The notes under the pieces are model-generated. The model was given only the letters and a program-made list of their open reading frames with translations, was not told where the DNA came from and did not search any database. Of a stretch of 64,000 nt of DNA, positions 21,700-32,407 are shown in pieces (position 1 is the first letter of the stretch; each line of letters opens with the position of its first letter). Location of the stretch: contig OY856188.1 in assembly GCA_963693315.1 (NCBI GenBank), positions 103,604,462 to 103,668,461 of the forward strand, in the 5' to 3' direction. Source of the DNA: Diogma glabrata (taxonomy: Eukaryota; Arthropoda; Insecta; Diptera; Cylindrotomidae). A program made the translations under genes and the position numbers.

Positions 21700-22690
21700 T
21701 GCTTGGTGGGTAATGGACATTTAAAATATCCGTGGATAGGAATAGATGAATGAATGTGGTGGATTATAATTCTTTGAACCGGGATTTATGTCGGCTGTTG
21801 CAACTTGAACTTTATACGGCACGAGCCTACTTTGATTTTGACGATTTTGAATAGGATGTAGTTCGACTTAAATATCTTCCCGCTTGCTCTTGAGGCAGGA
21901 TGGATATGTTGGTCAGCTTGTGGTTCTACCCTACCTTAAAAGGTTTAACCATTGTTTGGAACAATTTTACGTCTCCGCCGAGACAGTTAGTAATTAATGA
22001 TTTAGAAGGAGAATAACTACTTATTCATTATAGCTTCCGATCCCAATTTTTTCACATTAAACTGAATTGCAAGACAAACAGACTTTGATTAAAGCCATGT
22101 TTCAAATGACCATGTGGTGCTTTCAGAATGAGATGATAAATGACAATGGGTTCATATAGAAATTTATATTGTTGTATCAAGAAAAGGGAAAAGAGAATGG
22201 CATCAATGAATGACTGTCTAAAACAAATATTTTTTTTTATCTAATAACAGCTGTCAAAGCGAAGTCGGACGTTCGAATGTTCGGCTGAACAAAACAATTA
22301 ATTGCACCTATTGAATGCAAACCAGATAATATTAAGGATCTATTCTTACTAAAATTTCAAAGAAGTCATCAATAACATTCCGCTCATGATATAAAAATCG
22401 TAGGGTGCTTTAATGCTCAGATGGTGGAAACACATATCGGCCACAAAAGCATTTCAACCAAGATCGCAAAACTATTTTTTAAATGGAGGACGAGTTATTG
22501 TCTCACGGATATAAGACCTTATTCTTACAATCTTAGACCAAGCATAAATATCTGTGAATGATCGTTCAGTACAAATTCTTGTTTCTTTTGTTATAACTTT
22601 TTAATTTTTATTTAAAATAATGAAACAAACAAAACTTTTAAAAATTAATAATCAATGATTTCTTTTCTTAATTTAAATTTTGTTGTTGTA
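21700..22690. other. No recognisable gene
   Basis: AT-rich sequence between the gypsy remnant and a degenerate minisatellite. Nothing coding or repetitive was recognised. Confidence 0.35.
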
Positions 22691-22702
22691 TCCTTAAAAC
22701 TG

Positions 22703-22855
22703 AGCTGAACGCTGGTCGTTGGACGCCAGACGCTAAATGTTGAACGTCCGACACTGAAACGCAGGACGCTGGACGAGACATTTAATGCTGAGCCCTTTAA
22801 CTAGACGCTAGACTTCGGCTAGCTGGTGTTTGACGTCTGACGCACGACGTCGAAG
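22703..22855. repeat. Degenerate GACGCT/GGACG minisatellite
   Basis: A local GC-rich patch made of loosely repeated words such as GACGCTGGACG, GACGCCAGACGCT, AGACGCTAGAC and GACGTCTGACG, at a spacing of roughly 7-12 bp. It stands out against flanks that are about three quarters A+T. Confidence 0.6.
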
Positions 22856-23104
22856 TTCTTGATAATAATTGAAACTTTAACCGAAAAATACTAATTATTA
22901 ATTTATTTTATATTTGCTTTTGAAAAATTAGTTTAATTCTTCAAGTAGCTAATAGCGTTATATATCAACTAGTAAAACGACAGAAACTGGCACCGTATCT
23001 AGACAGATTTTACAACTCAGAAAAATGTGGAGATATTTACACGTTATGAGATATTTCAAAATTATTTGAGGGAATATGGCATTTTAACTTCAGCATATTG
23101 TATA

Positions 23105-23960
23105 GCTGATTCAAAACGTAATCGCCTTACCTACTATGTGCAAACTACGGAAAGATCGCTCTCCTCTGCACAGCATATAAGATCTTTTCATAAATTTTGC
23201 TAGTCAAAATCAATCCTTTTGCTGAACAGCTGGTTGGTGAATATCAGTTTGATTTCCGGCAAGGTAGAGGTACAACCCATGCACGTTTTTCGATGAGGAT
23301 TATTTTGAAAACATATTGAGAGTTGAAAATGCCTGTGCACCAACTTTTTGTTGACTTCGGCAGGTTTACAACTCACTTGAACGAGATACTCTATGGGCTA
23401 TTATAGTGTCAATGGGAATCCGTGGAAAACTGGTATCACTATGCTAAATGACAGTATAAAACTCTCAATGCTGTATACGAGTAGAGAACGAAATAGCTAA
23501 CCCTAGTTTAAAAGTTGCTCCGGTTTCAGACAAGGTGATGATACTATCTGCCCTATACTTTTTAATTTAGCTTTAATTCTGATTTGGAATCAGAAACCTT
23601 CTTGAGGTTCCGGACACAATAGGTTGTATCCGTTCCAGTAGACTTGCTTGGTTTGGGTATGTTCGACGAGCCGGTTTACAGTCTGGAATGATTATATAAT
23701 ATACGTAAATACTCCAGGGAGTGGGTGACAACGAGCTAGACCACGACTACAATGGGATACGGACTCAATGAAGGTCTTAAAACAATCCGCTACCATCGTA
23801 ACTATGCCACTGTTGCGAATAACCATGGTGAAAATTTGAAGCTGGTTTGATCAGCAACGCTCCTACATGGAGCATAGATACAAAAAAAAGACACAAATTG
23901 GGAAGTAGAAGAGACAGATAGTTGGCGATTGAAGTGAGAAGACATCGAGTACTAGTGAGT
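23105..23960 (+). pseudogene. RTE-like LINE RT fragment, heavily mutated
   Basis: Plus-strand frames give CANYGKIALLCTAYKIF, then FAEQLVGEYQFDFRQGRG, then MPVHQLFVDFGRF, and later NHGENLKL. The order matches the RT at 1-590 (CANYRGIALL, GEYRCGFRQGR, QLFIDFRQAY) and extends it into the palm and thumb. Many stops and frameshifts. Confidence 0.75.
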
Positions 23961-24018
23961 CGAACACGGAGTTTCTTGATTAAAACGAAAAGAATAACAT
24001 ATAAATTGAAGTGATTAC

Positions 24019-24105
24019 CTTTGCACTTTTATTTCTGGTTGATCTTTTTCTTAAAACTTCATTAGACGATTGATTGCTTGATTCACTTTCAGTCTCTTGC
24101 AACTC
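24019..24105 (-). CDS. Group B exon 9: Ser/Glu linker exon
   Basis: An 87-bp phase-0 exon with acceptor TTTTAAG and donor GTAATCAC. It encodes ELQETESESSNQSSNEVLRK, then RSTRNKSAK, with a basic C-terminal end. It is paralogous to the linker exon at 30388-30453 (shared pattern ESES..QSS..VL.K). The next exon downstream was not found before 16.5 kb. Confidence 0.65.
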
Positions 24106-24167
24106 CTTAAAATAAACATAAATTTCAATAATAAAATATGGTAACATGTTCCAATATAACACCATAC

Positions 24168-24344
24168 CAATCGTTTATTTCCTTCATGAATTTTTAAATG
24201 ATTCTTCAAATAGTCTTTACGTCCAAATTTTCTATCGCACTGTGTACATTCAAATGGCTTTTCACCTGTATGTGTTTTTTCATGCATATTTAAATGACCT
24301 CCATGATCGAATTTTCTATTACAAAACTTACACTTGTATTTTTT
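24168..24344 (-). CDS. Group B exon 8: two C2H2 zinc fingers
   Basis: 177 bp, phase 0. Finger 1 is YKCKFCNRKFDHGGHLNMHE plus KTH, joined by the classical TGEKP linker to finger 2, FECTQCDRKFGRKDYLKNHL plus KIH; all ligands are intact. The donor is GTATGGTG. The acceptor is uncertain: an in-frame TGA lies just upstream, and the proposed AG at 24345-24346 has a T-run about 15 bp before it. A sequence-specific DNA-binding module in the nucleus. Confidence 0.75.
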
Positions 24345-24419
24345 CTTTGATGTCGATCATAAAAAAAATTGTGAAAAAAAAAATAAAAAAATTATATGTT
24401 TTGATTTCTAAGTAGGGTC

Positions 24420-25080
24420 GCTATTGTGCTTTCCTTATGGGGCCGAAGATATTAATTGAATATTAAATTGTGTAACAACGACAAAAACAGTTCTTTTGGA
24501 ACGCGTCAATGTTTTTATTGTAATTCTTCGAAACAGAAGGCATTGGTGAATTAGAGAACTTGGAACGCAGACTCTATGATCCATAGTGCAATGTCGTAGA
24601 TTGATTGTACAAACAACTAAAATACTATTCCACAAACACTTCTGAATAATGTGATTTAAAATCGACTGTAATGGTGACAGTTTGATTATGCTAGTTTTTA
24701 CAGTGGTCGGACTAAAATCCTAGTTTTGATACTAAAAAGGTTTGATTAACATTAACACAAATCTGAATAAGGAGCAGCAGAAATCGGTAAAGTTTATTAT
24801 ATTTTTCGCAAAAATTTTGATATAGAAACATGATGCAATTTTTATTCTTTATTATATTTTCTCCGCCTCCAAGCAATCCTGGATCGACCTGGAATGGAAT
24901 TCTCTAGGCATTTTTAAGATTGGATATAATTCGTTGAATATGAAAACGAGTCAAACGGAGCTTTGTGAAGAGAAATTGTAAGATTTATTTTAGTGTTGAT
25001 TATTTTCTCCATTAAAAACCAAGTCTCTGTTAGAAACGTCTAAAGTTGAAATCACAAAAAAATTTTACGATGCTGAAGCT
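24420..25080. other. No recognisable gene (probable intron)
   Basis: AT-rich sequence within the span of group B. ORFs here are short and without motifs. Confidence 0.35.
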
Positions 25081-25084
25081 GTAA

Positions 25085-25690
25085 CATACCAAGACATAAA
25101 TTTTGTTGTACGAAAAGAAAAAGTAAAAAAAAATTTTACCGGAACTGCCAAACTGGAAGTTCGAATGCAGAACTGTTACAAATCATACTCTTTGCATATA
25201 TAATAAAATAAGTTTAATCAAAATCAATTATCAGGAACTTATGTTATTGAAGCTTCAAATAAACAGGTGTTCGGGAATCGGAAGGTTAGAACCCGAACCA
25301 CTTATCCCAATATCGTCCAAAAACTGTCAAAGTGTCATCAAAATTGATTAATGAAAGAAGTCTGTATGCTCCCAACAAACATTAAAAACATAGTGAAAAA
25401 ACACATGTTGTATGGTGGATTCCCCAACCCATTGTCCAATATACCTCAAATGTTAATGAAATCTTTTACATATTGCTTGAAACCAACGTTTCATGAAAAT
25501 CGATCGGTAATTGTAGGCTACAGTAGAGATAAACACCTGAAAAAAAACTTTTTAACCGGAAACAGTACGAAAACCTTATATACCAAGTTTCAATAAGATC
25601 GAAAGCCGAGATTAGAAGTTATTGAAGTTTTAAACTTACAGGTGTTCGGGAGACCCTCGTTATTTTGTCCAATTTTGAAATGAATCTAGG
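25085..25690 (+). repeat. Copy of the 620-bp repeat family
   Basis: It shares with 35640-38215 the words TTTTGTTGTACG, GGAAGTTCGAATGCAGAACT, GTCTGTATGCTCCCAACAAA, ATTGTAGGCTACAGTA and the terminal TTTGAAATGAATC. It is a short version with about one to two internal units. No coding sequence. Confidence 0.7.
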
Positions 25691-25986
25691 AGCCCTATTC
25701 TTGAACCATTACGAAGGGTTTCGGTACCGAGTTAGTGTTAAAGTATTACGAATATAGTAAAATGGTATTCTTGACGACATATTACGAAAATTTTCGCAAT
25801 GAAATGTTGCTAAAATTTTGGCAATGGTTTTTTCGTTCCTTATTTTATTTTCGTAATAAAATTCACATGCAAGAATTCTCAAATTTAAATTTTTCATGAG
25901 TAAGAATGAGATAGAGATAATAATTTAAACTGTTAAACGGACAAAATTGTGGATGCATCCTTTTTTGTATAAACGTAAAATAACTT

Positions 25987-26540
25987 ACCTCTGTTCAGCT
26001 GGCCCCCCCCCACCACGAAAAAATAAAACAAATGTTAGCTTAACAGGTCAGAATTAGGAGCTATTTAGGAGCCAAGAATAAAATTTTGAGTTCGACCCAA
26101 TAAGCAGAAATCTTCATTTGAAAATGAGAGGCTGAGTGAACGTTCACTCAGCCCTTCCGCACCTTAAAAATAATTCTAGAGGATCGGTCATAGGCTCATA
26201 ATTAGGAGCTATTTAGGAGCTCTTAAGACTGTATACTTTTGATTTTAGAGCTCCACCCCTATTCTTAAAACAACCCCAAAACTGGTTTGGCCCCTCCACC
26301 ATGCAAAAATCAAAAAATTATATCTCAGAATTAGAAGCTATTTAGGAGCTTACAAACCACGCAAGAATAAAATTTTGAGCTCGTCCCCCTAAGCAGAATT
26401 GTTTTTTTGAAAATGGAGGGGCAAATAAAAGAGGGAGAGGAAAATAAAAACAAGCAACTGTTTATTTCAGAGTTGCAGCCCTTTAGCTGGAAAACCACCC
26501 TTTAGAGAACTATGTTAAAGCATGGAGGTACAGATCGCTA
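25987..26540 (+). mobile_element. Single arm of the foldback family, joined to a Helitron remnant
   Basis: It begins with the same end as 7436 (ACCTCTGTTCAGCTGG, then C-runs) and carries the same modules (ATTAGGAGCTATTTAGGAG, GTGAACGTTCACTCAGCCC, AAGAATAAAATTTTGAG) and the start of the inner tandem unit (GAACTATGTTAAAGCATGGA). Then it passes directly into Helitron helicase coding sequence at about 26545. No inverted partner arm is seen before 29 kb. Confidence 0.8.
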
Positions 26541-26544
26541 TCTA

Positions 26545-28153
26545 GATCTAAACCACACACTTCTAATGTTTGGCCCTGAACTTTGATGATGGTAATTGCA
26601 AATGCCAATCGAATAGGGAATTACAATCTTTTAAATTGAAATGGCGAAACCGTTTGCATCATAGGGAGGGAGGAATGTGGACATCTTCACTTTTCAAGAT
26701 TGTCGCTTCTACTACGTTGCTCAGTAATTTTTTTACTGCGCGTCGCGTGCCATTGCAAAGTTTTTGCTGATTGATATTTCGCAACATATCTGATTGGCAC
26801 GCCAATTTTTATTTGCAATACATGCGGGGGACTCCTTGGCAGATCAAATGAATCCAAAAATTCTGTTGGATAGTTAAAAGCTTTATCTGCTTCCATAACA
26901 GTGTCTACGGACTTGTATGTGACTGAATATTGGGAAATGCTTTTTCAACCAATTTCTATTTTGACGACACTAAATTACAGAAATTATGAGGCAATAAAAT
27001 TCGTCCTGAGGTTAGATCAACCGGTACATTTTCGTCAGCAATTGATGTTAGAATATCTCAGCTGATTTATCGTTTTGAAGCAGGACACACATTTTTGTAG
27101 TTAATTTTAACCTTTTTACGTGTCGCAACAAATTAACTTCAGGTACTTCAGGTAAGCTTTTATTTTATCTCCGGTGTTAATCGAGGAACAACAGGTAATG
27201 TTTGTCTGAAATCTCTTGCAAGCAATGCATTCCCAAATTGTCTGGTATTCCCACGCAAATCTTGCAATGATCGATCGAATGAGCAGTTCTTCCACCTGGT
27301 AGCAATAGCGCAGTTATGTCGGACAACGCAAGAGCTAAAGTTATGTCATTTTATGATCGAAATGCTGCTAGAATTAGTCTGATTAGGAACGTTTTACCAG
27401 TTCTTCCTGGCGCAACCAAGAAAAAGATTCCTCCAACCCCGTAATATTAACATTTTGCATTAGATGATCGTAAATGTATTTTTGTTGAAAAGTTAGCTTT
27501 AGAATATATGAATGCACATACTACAAAAGATTATCAGTGTTGTAATTTTGTTTACGACGCAATTCTACATCGAACGAAGATGCAGCAGCAGATCGATTCG
27601 GCCATGACATTCCTAATTGATTGATAATCAAATTTTTTCGCGATATCTAAGCACAAATTTTCAATTATTATCAACGCTTCGTTGTAAATTTCTGTTGTGA
27701 AATCAATGTTTATATTGGCATGTTTATTGGATATACGACGTAAAATATTTTTAGCCATGAGTGATTTATATTTTTTCTATAACTCTGTTGGAAATGAAGG
27801 AGATCAGGCAGTCAATATGATTGCAAACAAAGCACGAAATTGATTTGGGTGTGACGTGTTGCACGCGTCATTAATGCATACATCCCAATGACGGTCGTTA
27901 TCCAATAGATCCAAAGATTGACATGCACTGCGGAAAGTGTTATGTACAACACTGTTGTCAACTTTAGCAATAACATGCGAAGAAAGAAGCATTCATATTG
28001 ATTGAGATGCACGGTGTACAGTCTGCCTATCGTAGTTTCTTTGAATATGCCAGGATGTCCTTCAAATAAAGGGGCAATCACGATTTCTTGTTTTGCTGAT
28101 CCATGTTTAGACATTTTTATAGGGAATGAGGACGGAGGACATTCTTGGTCCAA
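26545..28153 (-). pseudogene. Helitron Pif1-like helicase remnant
   Basis: On the minus strand, in order: IGRLYTVHLNQYECFFLR and VHNTFRSACQSLDLL, then NDACNTSHPNQFRALFAIIL (27804-28153); INIDFTTEIYNEALIIIENL (27552-27758); Walker A APGRTGKTFLI (27381-27431); PTEFLDSFDLPRSPPHVLQI and KIGVP (26687-26896); and FPIRLAFAITIIKVQGQTLE (about 26550-26640). This is the C-terminal SF1 helicase of a Helitron replication protein, which in live elements unwinds DNA for rolling-circle transposition. The Rep nuclease part and the last motif (CSR-type) are absent, and many stops break it. Confidence 0.88.
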
Positions 28154-28159
28154 AGGAGA

Positions 28160-29340
28160 ACAGTCCTATTGAAAGGACAACCCTATGTGTTGATAGTGAA
28201 AACCCTATTGGTTGATAAATTAGACAAAATCAACTATGGGCTGATCACTATACAAAACTAATCGATTAAATTAAGCATGAAGTGAAACTCGACCATAAAA
28301 ATGAGTGGATTGAGATTAAAACAACAGATGAGCCACTTGTACTTATTTACAGTCTATGTTATGAATCATATACAACAATAAAAAGAAAAATAAAGAATAC
28401 AAATAATTTTTTTTTTAAAACCCGCCCGTATTCGAATGCAACATTGTGTTTAAATTTCAAAGGGATCGGTCCAGTACTTTAAGAGATTGCCTATTTTGAA
28501 CAAACGAACATTTACATTTTTATTGATATAGATAGAAGATAGATAGATTTAGATATACGATGGTCGAAAACAAAAGAAAAAACAAACTTTGGGGCATATT
28601 CTTTTGTCTCGATAGATTGCATTACTTCACACAATTTAAAATTGTGGTGAAGTAAAAATAAAGTTGCGTTGAACCTGGACTATCTAGATAATGCAATGCA
28701 ATTTGGCGCAATCGTTTATGTGAATGAACACGAGTCGAATTGACTTGAATTATATATTCTAGATTAAGACTTTTAGGAGACCAATGCAAACACTAAATTT
28801 ATAATAAGATGAAATCGTAAGACCTTAGCCGCGTTTGATTTGATTGAAGCAAGTGAAACAACTGAAAAATTGTATGCAATAAAGATTGACAACGGCAAAC
28901 AACATTTGTTCTGGGTTTTCATATTTCTCCATTCCAAGGGAGACATCAAGCACGAAGGAGGGTTGTCCGTAAGTGTACCCGTTTGCCCTCTTTACTATCA
29001 AGGCCAAGGAAATTTATTGAACTTTGGATCCCGAATTAAAACATTTCATCAAACATCTTTTGTTCTAAAACTGATAAGATCAAGCAAACACAATTTGTTC
29101 TAAACTGAGCTGGAAATATTATATCTACTTGGGTATCAACTAAGCTGATTTGGATACCAACAAAACTCAGTGCGAGTTCACAAAACTGAAAACATTTTCT
29201 TTTGTTTTTGAATTCGTATAAAAAAATAATTTTGAAAATATAAGATAGGGATTAGGGATGCTAAGCGAACAAGGATTTTGGTTATGGAAAGCAACTTTAA
29301 AATAACATGCTAACCATTTTAATTGCATACTATCTTTTAC
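28160..29340. other. Mostly unannotated; half of a small MITE at 28826-28880
   Basis: No gene recognised. At 28826-28880 the sequence TTAGCCGCGTTTGATTTGA followed by AACTGAAAAATTG matches one arm of the 96-bp hairpin element at 59999-60094. The rest is AT-rich and lies within the span of group B. Confidence 0.4.
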
Positions 29341-29379
29341 CTCATCATTAGCCGATTCTATTTCTTTCGCTAGCCGCCA
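29341..29379 (-). CDS. Group B exon 7: 39-bp linker micro-exon
   Basis: 39 bp, phase 0, acceptor ATTTTTAG and donor GTAAAAG, encoding [13 protein letters not shown]. Its place between two-finger exons and its acidic EIES core match the other linker exons. The next exon (24168-24344) is about 5 kb away, across the Helitron and foldback insertions. Confidence 0.55.
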
Positions 29380-29443
29380 CTAAAAATAAAAAACAGAAAA
29401 GTTCATAAAAACCTGTGATAGTTGTTCTAATACAATACCATAC

Positions 29444-29647
29444 CAGTGTTCCATTTGTTTCATGACCTAAAATATGCCTATCTAAATGGGATTTTCGTGG
29501 ATATTTTTTATCGCACTCTGTACATTCATATGGTTTTTCGCCGGTATGTATTCTTAAATGCATTTTAAAATGCCCTGAATGCCTAAACACTTTGTTACAA
29601 TATTTGCAACTCATTTTTAATCGCCGACTATGATATGATTTTGGCTC
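29444..29647 (-). CDS. Group B exon 6: two C2H2 zinc fingers
   Basis: 204 bp, phase 0, donor GTATGGTATT. Finger 1 is [20 protein letters not shown] plus IH, then TGEKP, finger 2 is [20 protein letters not shown] plus LGH; all ligands are present. The exon end (HETNGTL) and donor resemble those of exon 8 (HEGNKRL, GTATGGTG), showing that the two are duplicates. Confidence 0.82.
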
Positions 29648-29733
29648 CTATAATAAAAAAAACAATAAAATTAAAACGTTTAAACTTGTCAACCGCGAAA
29701 TGTTACTTTATTACTGATTATTCTTTTACTTAC

Positions 29734-29763
29734 AATGTTTGTGGACGATTCACTTTCCTGTTT
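29734..29763 (-). CDS. Group B exon 5: 30-bp linker micro-exon
   Basis: 30 bp, phase 0, acceptor TATTTTAG and donor GTAAGTAA, encoding KQESESSTNI. It lies between two double-finger exons. The ESESS core ties it to the linkers at 30388-30453 and 24019-24105. Confidence 0.58.
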
Positions 29764-29832
29764 CTAAAATAAAAAACATTAGTTTTTTTTTGTAGCAAAG
29801 GATACTTATACGTATGATTGTACTAGACTTAC

Positions 29833-30024
29833 TTCATGAATTTTAAAATGTTTGTTTAAAGCGTCTTTGCGTCCAAATGTGTGATTGCACTTTAAACATT
29901 TAAATGGCTTTTCACCAGTATGTGTTTTTATATGATGTTTTAAATGCTGAGATCGACTAAATTTTTTATTACAATACTCACACTCGAATCTCTTCTCTGA
30001 TTCTGGACAAATTTTCTTCGACAC
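29833..30024 (-). CDS. Group B exon 4: two C2H2 zinc fingers
   Basis: 192 bp, phase 0, acceptor CTTTACAG and donor GTAAGTCT. Finger 1 is FECEYCNKKFSRSQHLKHHI plus KTH, TGEKP, finger 2 is FKCLKCNHTFGRKDALNKHF plus KIH. All eight ligands are intact. The second finger's GRKD..L..H matches exon 8 finger 2, suggesting recent duplication. Confidence 0.83.
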
Positions 30025-30387
30025 CTGTAAAGACAAATTATTGTTTATTTTTTTTAAACTGTTATTCCGTTTTTCGTAATGATACGATATGTTAACTGAA
30101 ATTAAGTTATGTTTTGCTTATTTGTCTGCATTAACATGTTAAGTCAAAATAGGTTATGCCCAAATTTTCTTAATACTGAGACCGAAAAACGTTATTTATG
30201 AAAAACAGAGGGGTAACAAAGATTACAACACTAGCAAAAGCTACAAGTCAGTATAAACAGATTTAATAAATAATTCTAATTAAGAACTACTTGCAATGTT
30301 CTCGAAAAGTTAAATCATCCTAGAAACTTATAATTTACCATTTTTGACATATAAACTGACTGATAACAAATGGATGGTTGTGCTTAC

Positions 30388-30453
30388 CAATTTTTGTTTG
30401 TTTAAAACTTTACTTGATGATTGCTTAATTGATTCACTTTCGGATGTTTGTGC
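30388..30453 (-). CDS. Group B exon 3: Ser/Glu linker exon
   Basis: 66 bp, phase 0, acceptor TTTAACTAG and donor GTAAGCAC, encoding AQTSESESIKQSSSKVLNKQ plus KL. It is disordered and a likely flexible spacer between finger modules. Clear paralogue of 24019-24105. Confidence 0.65.
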
Positions 30454-30520
30454 CTAGTTAAAAAAAATTTAAAAATGATTTAAAAAGAAAATAATTCACA
30501 CACAATTCTAAATTACAAAC

Positions 30521-30628
30521 CTTTGACGAAGCTTTAAATTTACGCTGTCTTTGATGGATTCGAAGGTGGTTATAATAACCTTGTTTTGTGGTAAATGCAT
30601 TATAATTTGGACAATGACGACATTTATA
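30521..30628 (-). CDS. Group B exon 2: single C2H2 zinc finger
   Basis: 108 bp, phase 0, acceptor CTACTTTCAG and donor GTTTGTAA. It encodes YKCRHCPNYNAFTTKQGYYN, then HLRIH, a C2H2 finger with an enlarged loop, followed by a basic tail RQRKFKASSK. Confidence 0.72.
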
Positions 30629-30756
30629 CTGAAAGTAGGTTAAGAATACAAAACAATAAATAAATTTATTTCAACAGTAAACGGATCATAATAATATATT
30701 GAACTAATCATTAGAACATATAAAAATATTATTTTTTCTTATCTGAAATGACTTAC

Positions 30757-30978
30757 AAGTCGGATGATTTTTCGTTTTGGATTATATTCTACACTGAAAC
30801 GACTGGAAGCGCTTTCACTGGAATCGCAATCACTAGAAGCGTGAAAGCTAGACGCCTTATCGCTAGAAGCACCATCACTAGAGACGCTATCGCTAGAACC
30901 AACATTGAAAATTTTAATTGTTGTACTTTCACTAACAGGTTCCCGTTCTTTACGCGATTGTTTCTTTTCACTTTGAAC
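30757..30978 (-). CDS. Group B exon 1: Ser-rich exon with 15-bp coding repeats
   Basis: 222 bp, phase 0, acceptor AAATTACAG and donor GTAAGTCA. The N-terminal part is basic (SEKKQSRKERE). The middle is seven tandem 5-residue units of (A/V/G)SSDx type, such as VSSDG, ASSDK and ASSDC. The C-terminal end is NPKRKIIRL. The repeats look like an acidic, phosphorylatable spacer. No ATG exon was found upstream near 31 kb, so it may be internal to a gene starting in group A. Confidence 0.65.
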
Positions 30979-31057
30979 CTGTAATTTAAAACAAAAATAA
31001 ATAGTAAATAAAATCATTAACACTGTTTGCCGTTGGCACTTGGCGTAAGTTTTCAAA

Positions 31058-31335
31058 TAACATAATGTCAATCTCTTGTTACTTTACGCAAATAACTTAT
31101 TTAATAAGTTTAATAAAAAATTAAAGAAAACAAAGCTTTTTTTAATTTTACTGTTACTCTATATATATTTCAGCTTGTTAGGCCATCTTCTGGAGTAATC
31201 CAGAAGATGGCCTAACAAGCTGAAATATATATAGAGTAACAGTAAAATTAAAAAAAGCTTTGTTTTCTTTAATTTTTTATTAAACTTATTAAATAAGTTA
31301 TTTGCGTAAAGTAACAAGAGATTGACATTATGTTA
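31058..31335. repeat. Perfect 278-bp palindrome (137-bp arms, 4-nt loop)
   Basis: Arms 31058-31194 and 31199-31335 are exact reverse complements, with loop GTAA at 31195-31198. Both outer edges carry TA, so the unit can be read as ACATAATG...CATTATGT flanked by TA, as in Tc1/mariner-type MITEs. A read-level foldback or assembly artefact is an alternative. Confidence 0.9.
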
Positions 31336-31339
31336 AATA

Positions 31340-32400
31340 AAATCATTTTATACAAACCATAGAGTTTCAAGTGGTGCACCTTGAGTAAGACTAAACGATC
31401 GATCACAAAAAAGCTGAAAAATTATCACTTATTCGTTTTCTTCTCCTAACAAAAAAGCAATACGAAGTAAAATATATATACCACCGTGGCACGGTATAGC
31501 ACGAACATTTCGAATTTTAATTAAATATAAAAGGAATAAGTTGAAAACCTAAAATTTTTCAATGATATACAGAGACAACACCATTGAGAGTCTTGCCAAA
31601 TATCATTTGGCTTTGAATCTTAATCTTCAAGAAAGAGACGAAATATACAACGATTAGCATTGTAAATAGCACAAATTTTAAGATCGCCATTTTCACTTTC
31701 AATTAATAATTTCGAAAAATTGATTTGGGCATTATTAGACCAAGGAAATCGAACACTTCTTTGAATGACACCGTCAACGTAATAAAGAATTCTATATTAG
31801 AAGTTATGAAACGCACTCTAAATGAAAAGGTATTTGTTTTATTTTGAAACTATTTGACGTAGAGCTTGGACAGTAACTACAAGGTCCGGTGTTAAATATT
31901 TCTTTCCAAGCTACAATGCTGGAATAGAACCACAAACGGTGGTTATGTTACAACCATTTGCGGTGTTGTAAATGGTTGTAACATACTTTGTAAATGGTTG
32001 GGGATGAAAAACTGTATGTCTCCAATTGAATAGTCACAACGCCTTAACCAATCAAAACCAACAAGCAATTGCTCGAGTTAACAGAGCCTAGGAGTGTGTT
32101 TGCAACAAAAAAAAATTTCTAAAAGAAAATTTTCCACAAATGCTATATTAAAAAACTCTGGGCAATTATCCTTGTCAGACTTTAAAATGGCAGTTCATAT
32201 TAAAACAATTATTTAGGTATATTTTTATTGTTATATTTCTGTCTGAATTTCTTCCTCTATCTATTACTTTTAAAAGGCTAACATATCATTACTCAACCAG
32301 AGTTAGAAGCAGAAGCAAAATATTAAAAAAACATCAGAAAAATTTATTTTATTTTATTTTTGCATGTATGTCTTTATACAGACAAAGTAAAATTAAAATA
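31340..32400. other. No confident gene; one weak exon candidate
   Basis: AT-rich. On the minus strand TTTTTCAG near 31415 is followed by a short open frame to TAA near 31350 (contains LTQGAPLETLW), which could be a terminal exon, but the evidence is one acceptor only. Confidence 0.3.
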
Positions 32401-32407
32401 ATAAAAT

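Noticed and set aside
31350..31418. Possible terminal exon of group A or B on the minus strand (LTQGAPLETLW)
   Set aside because: Rests on a single acceptor-like site; no conserved motif. Loose similarity to the last exon of group D (QALETL) could be chance.
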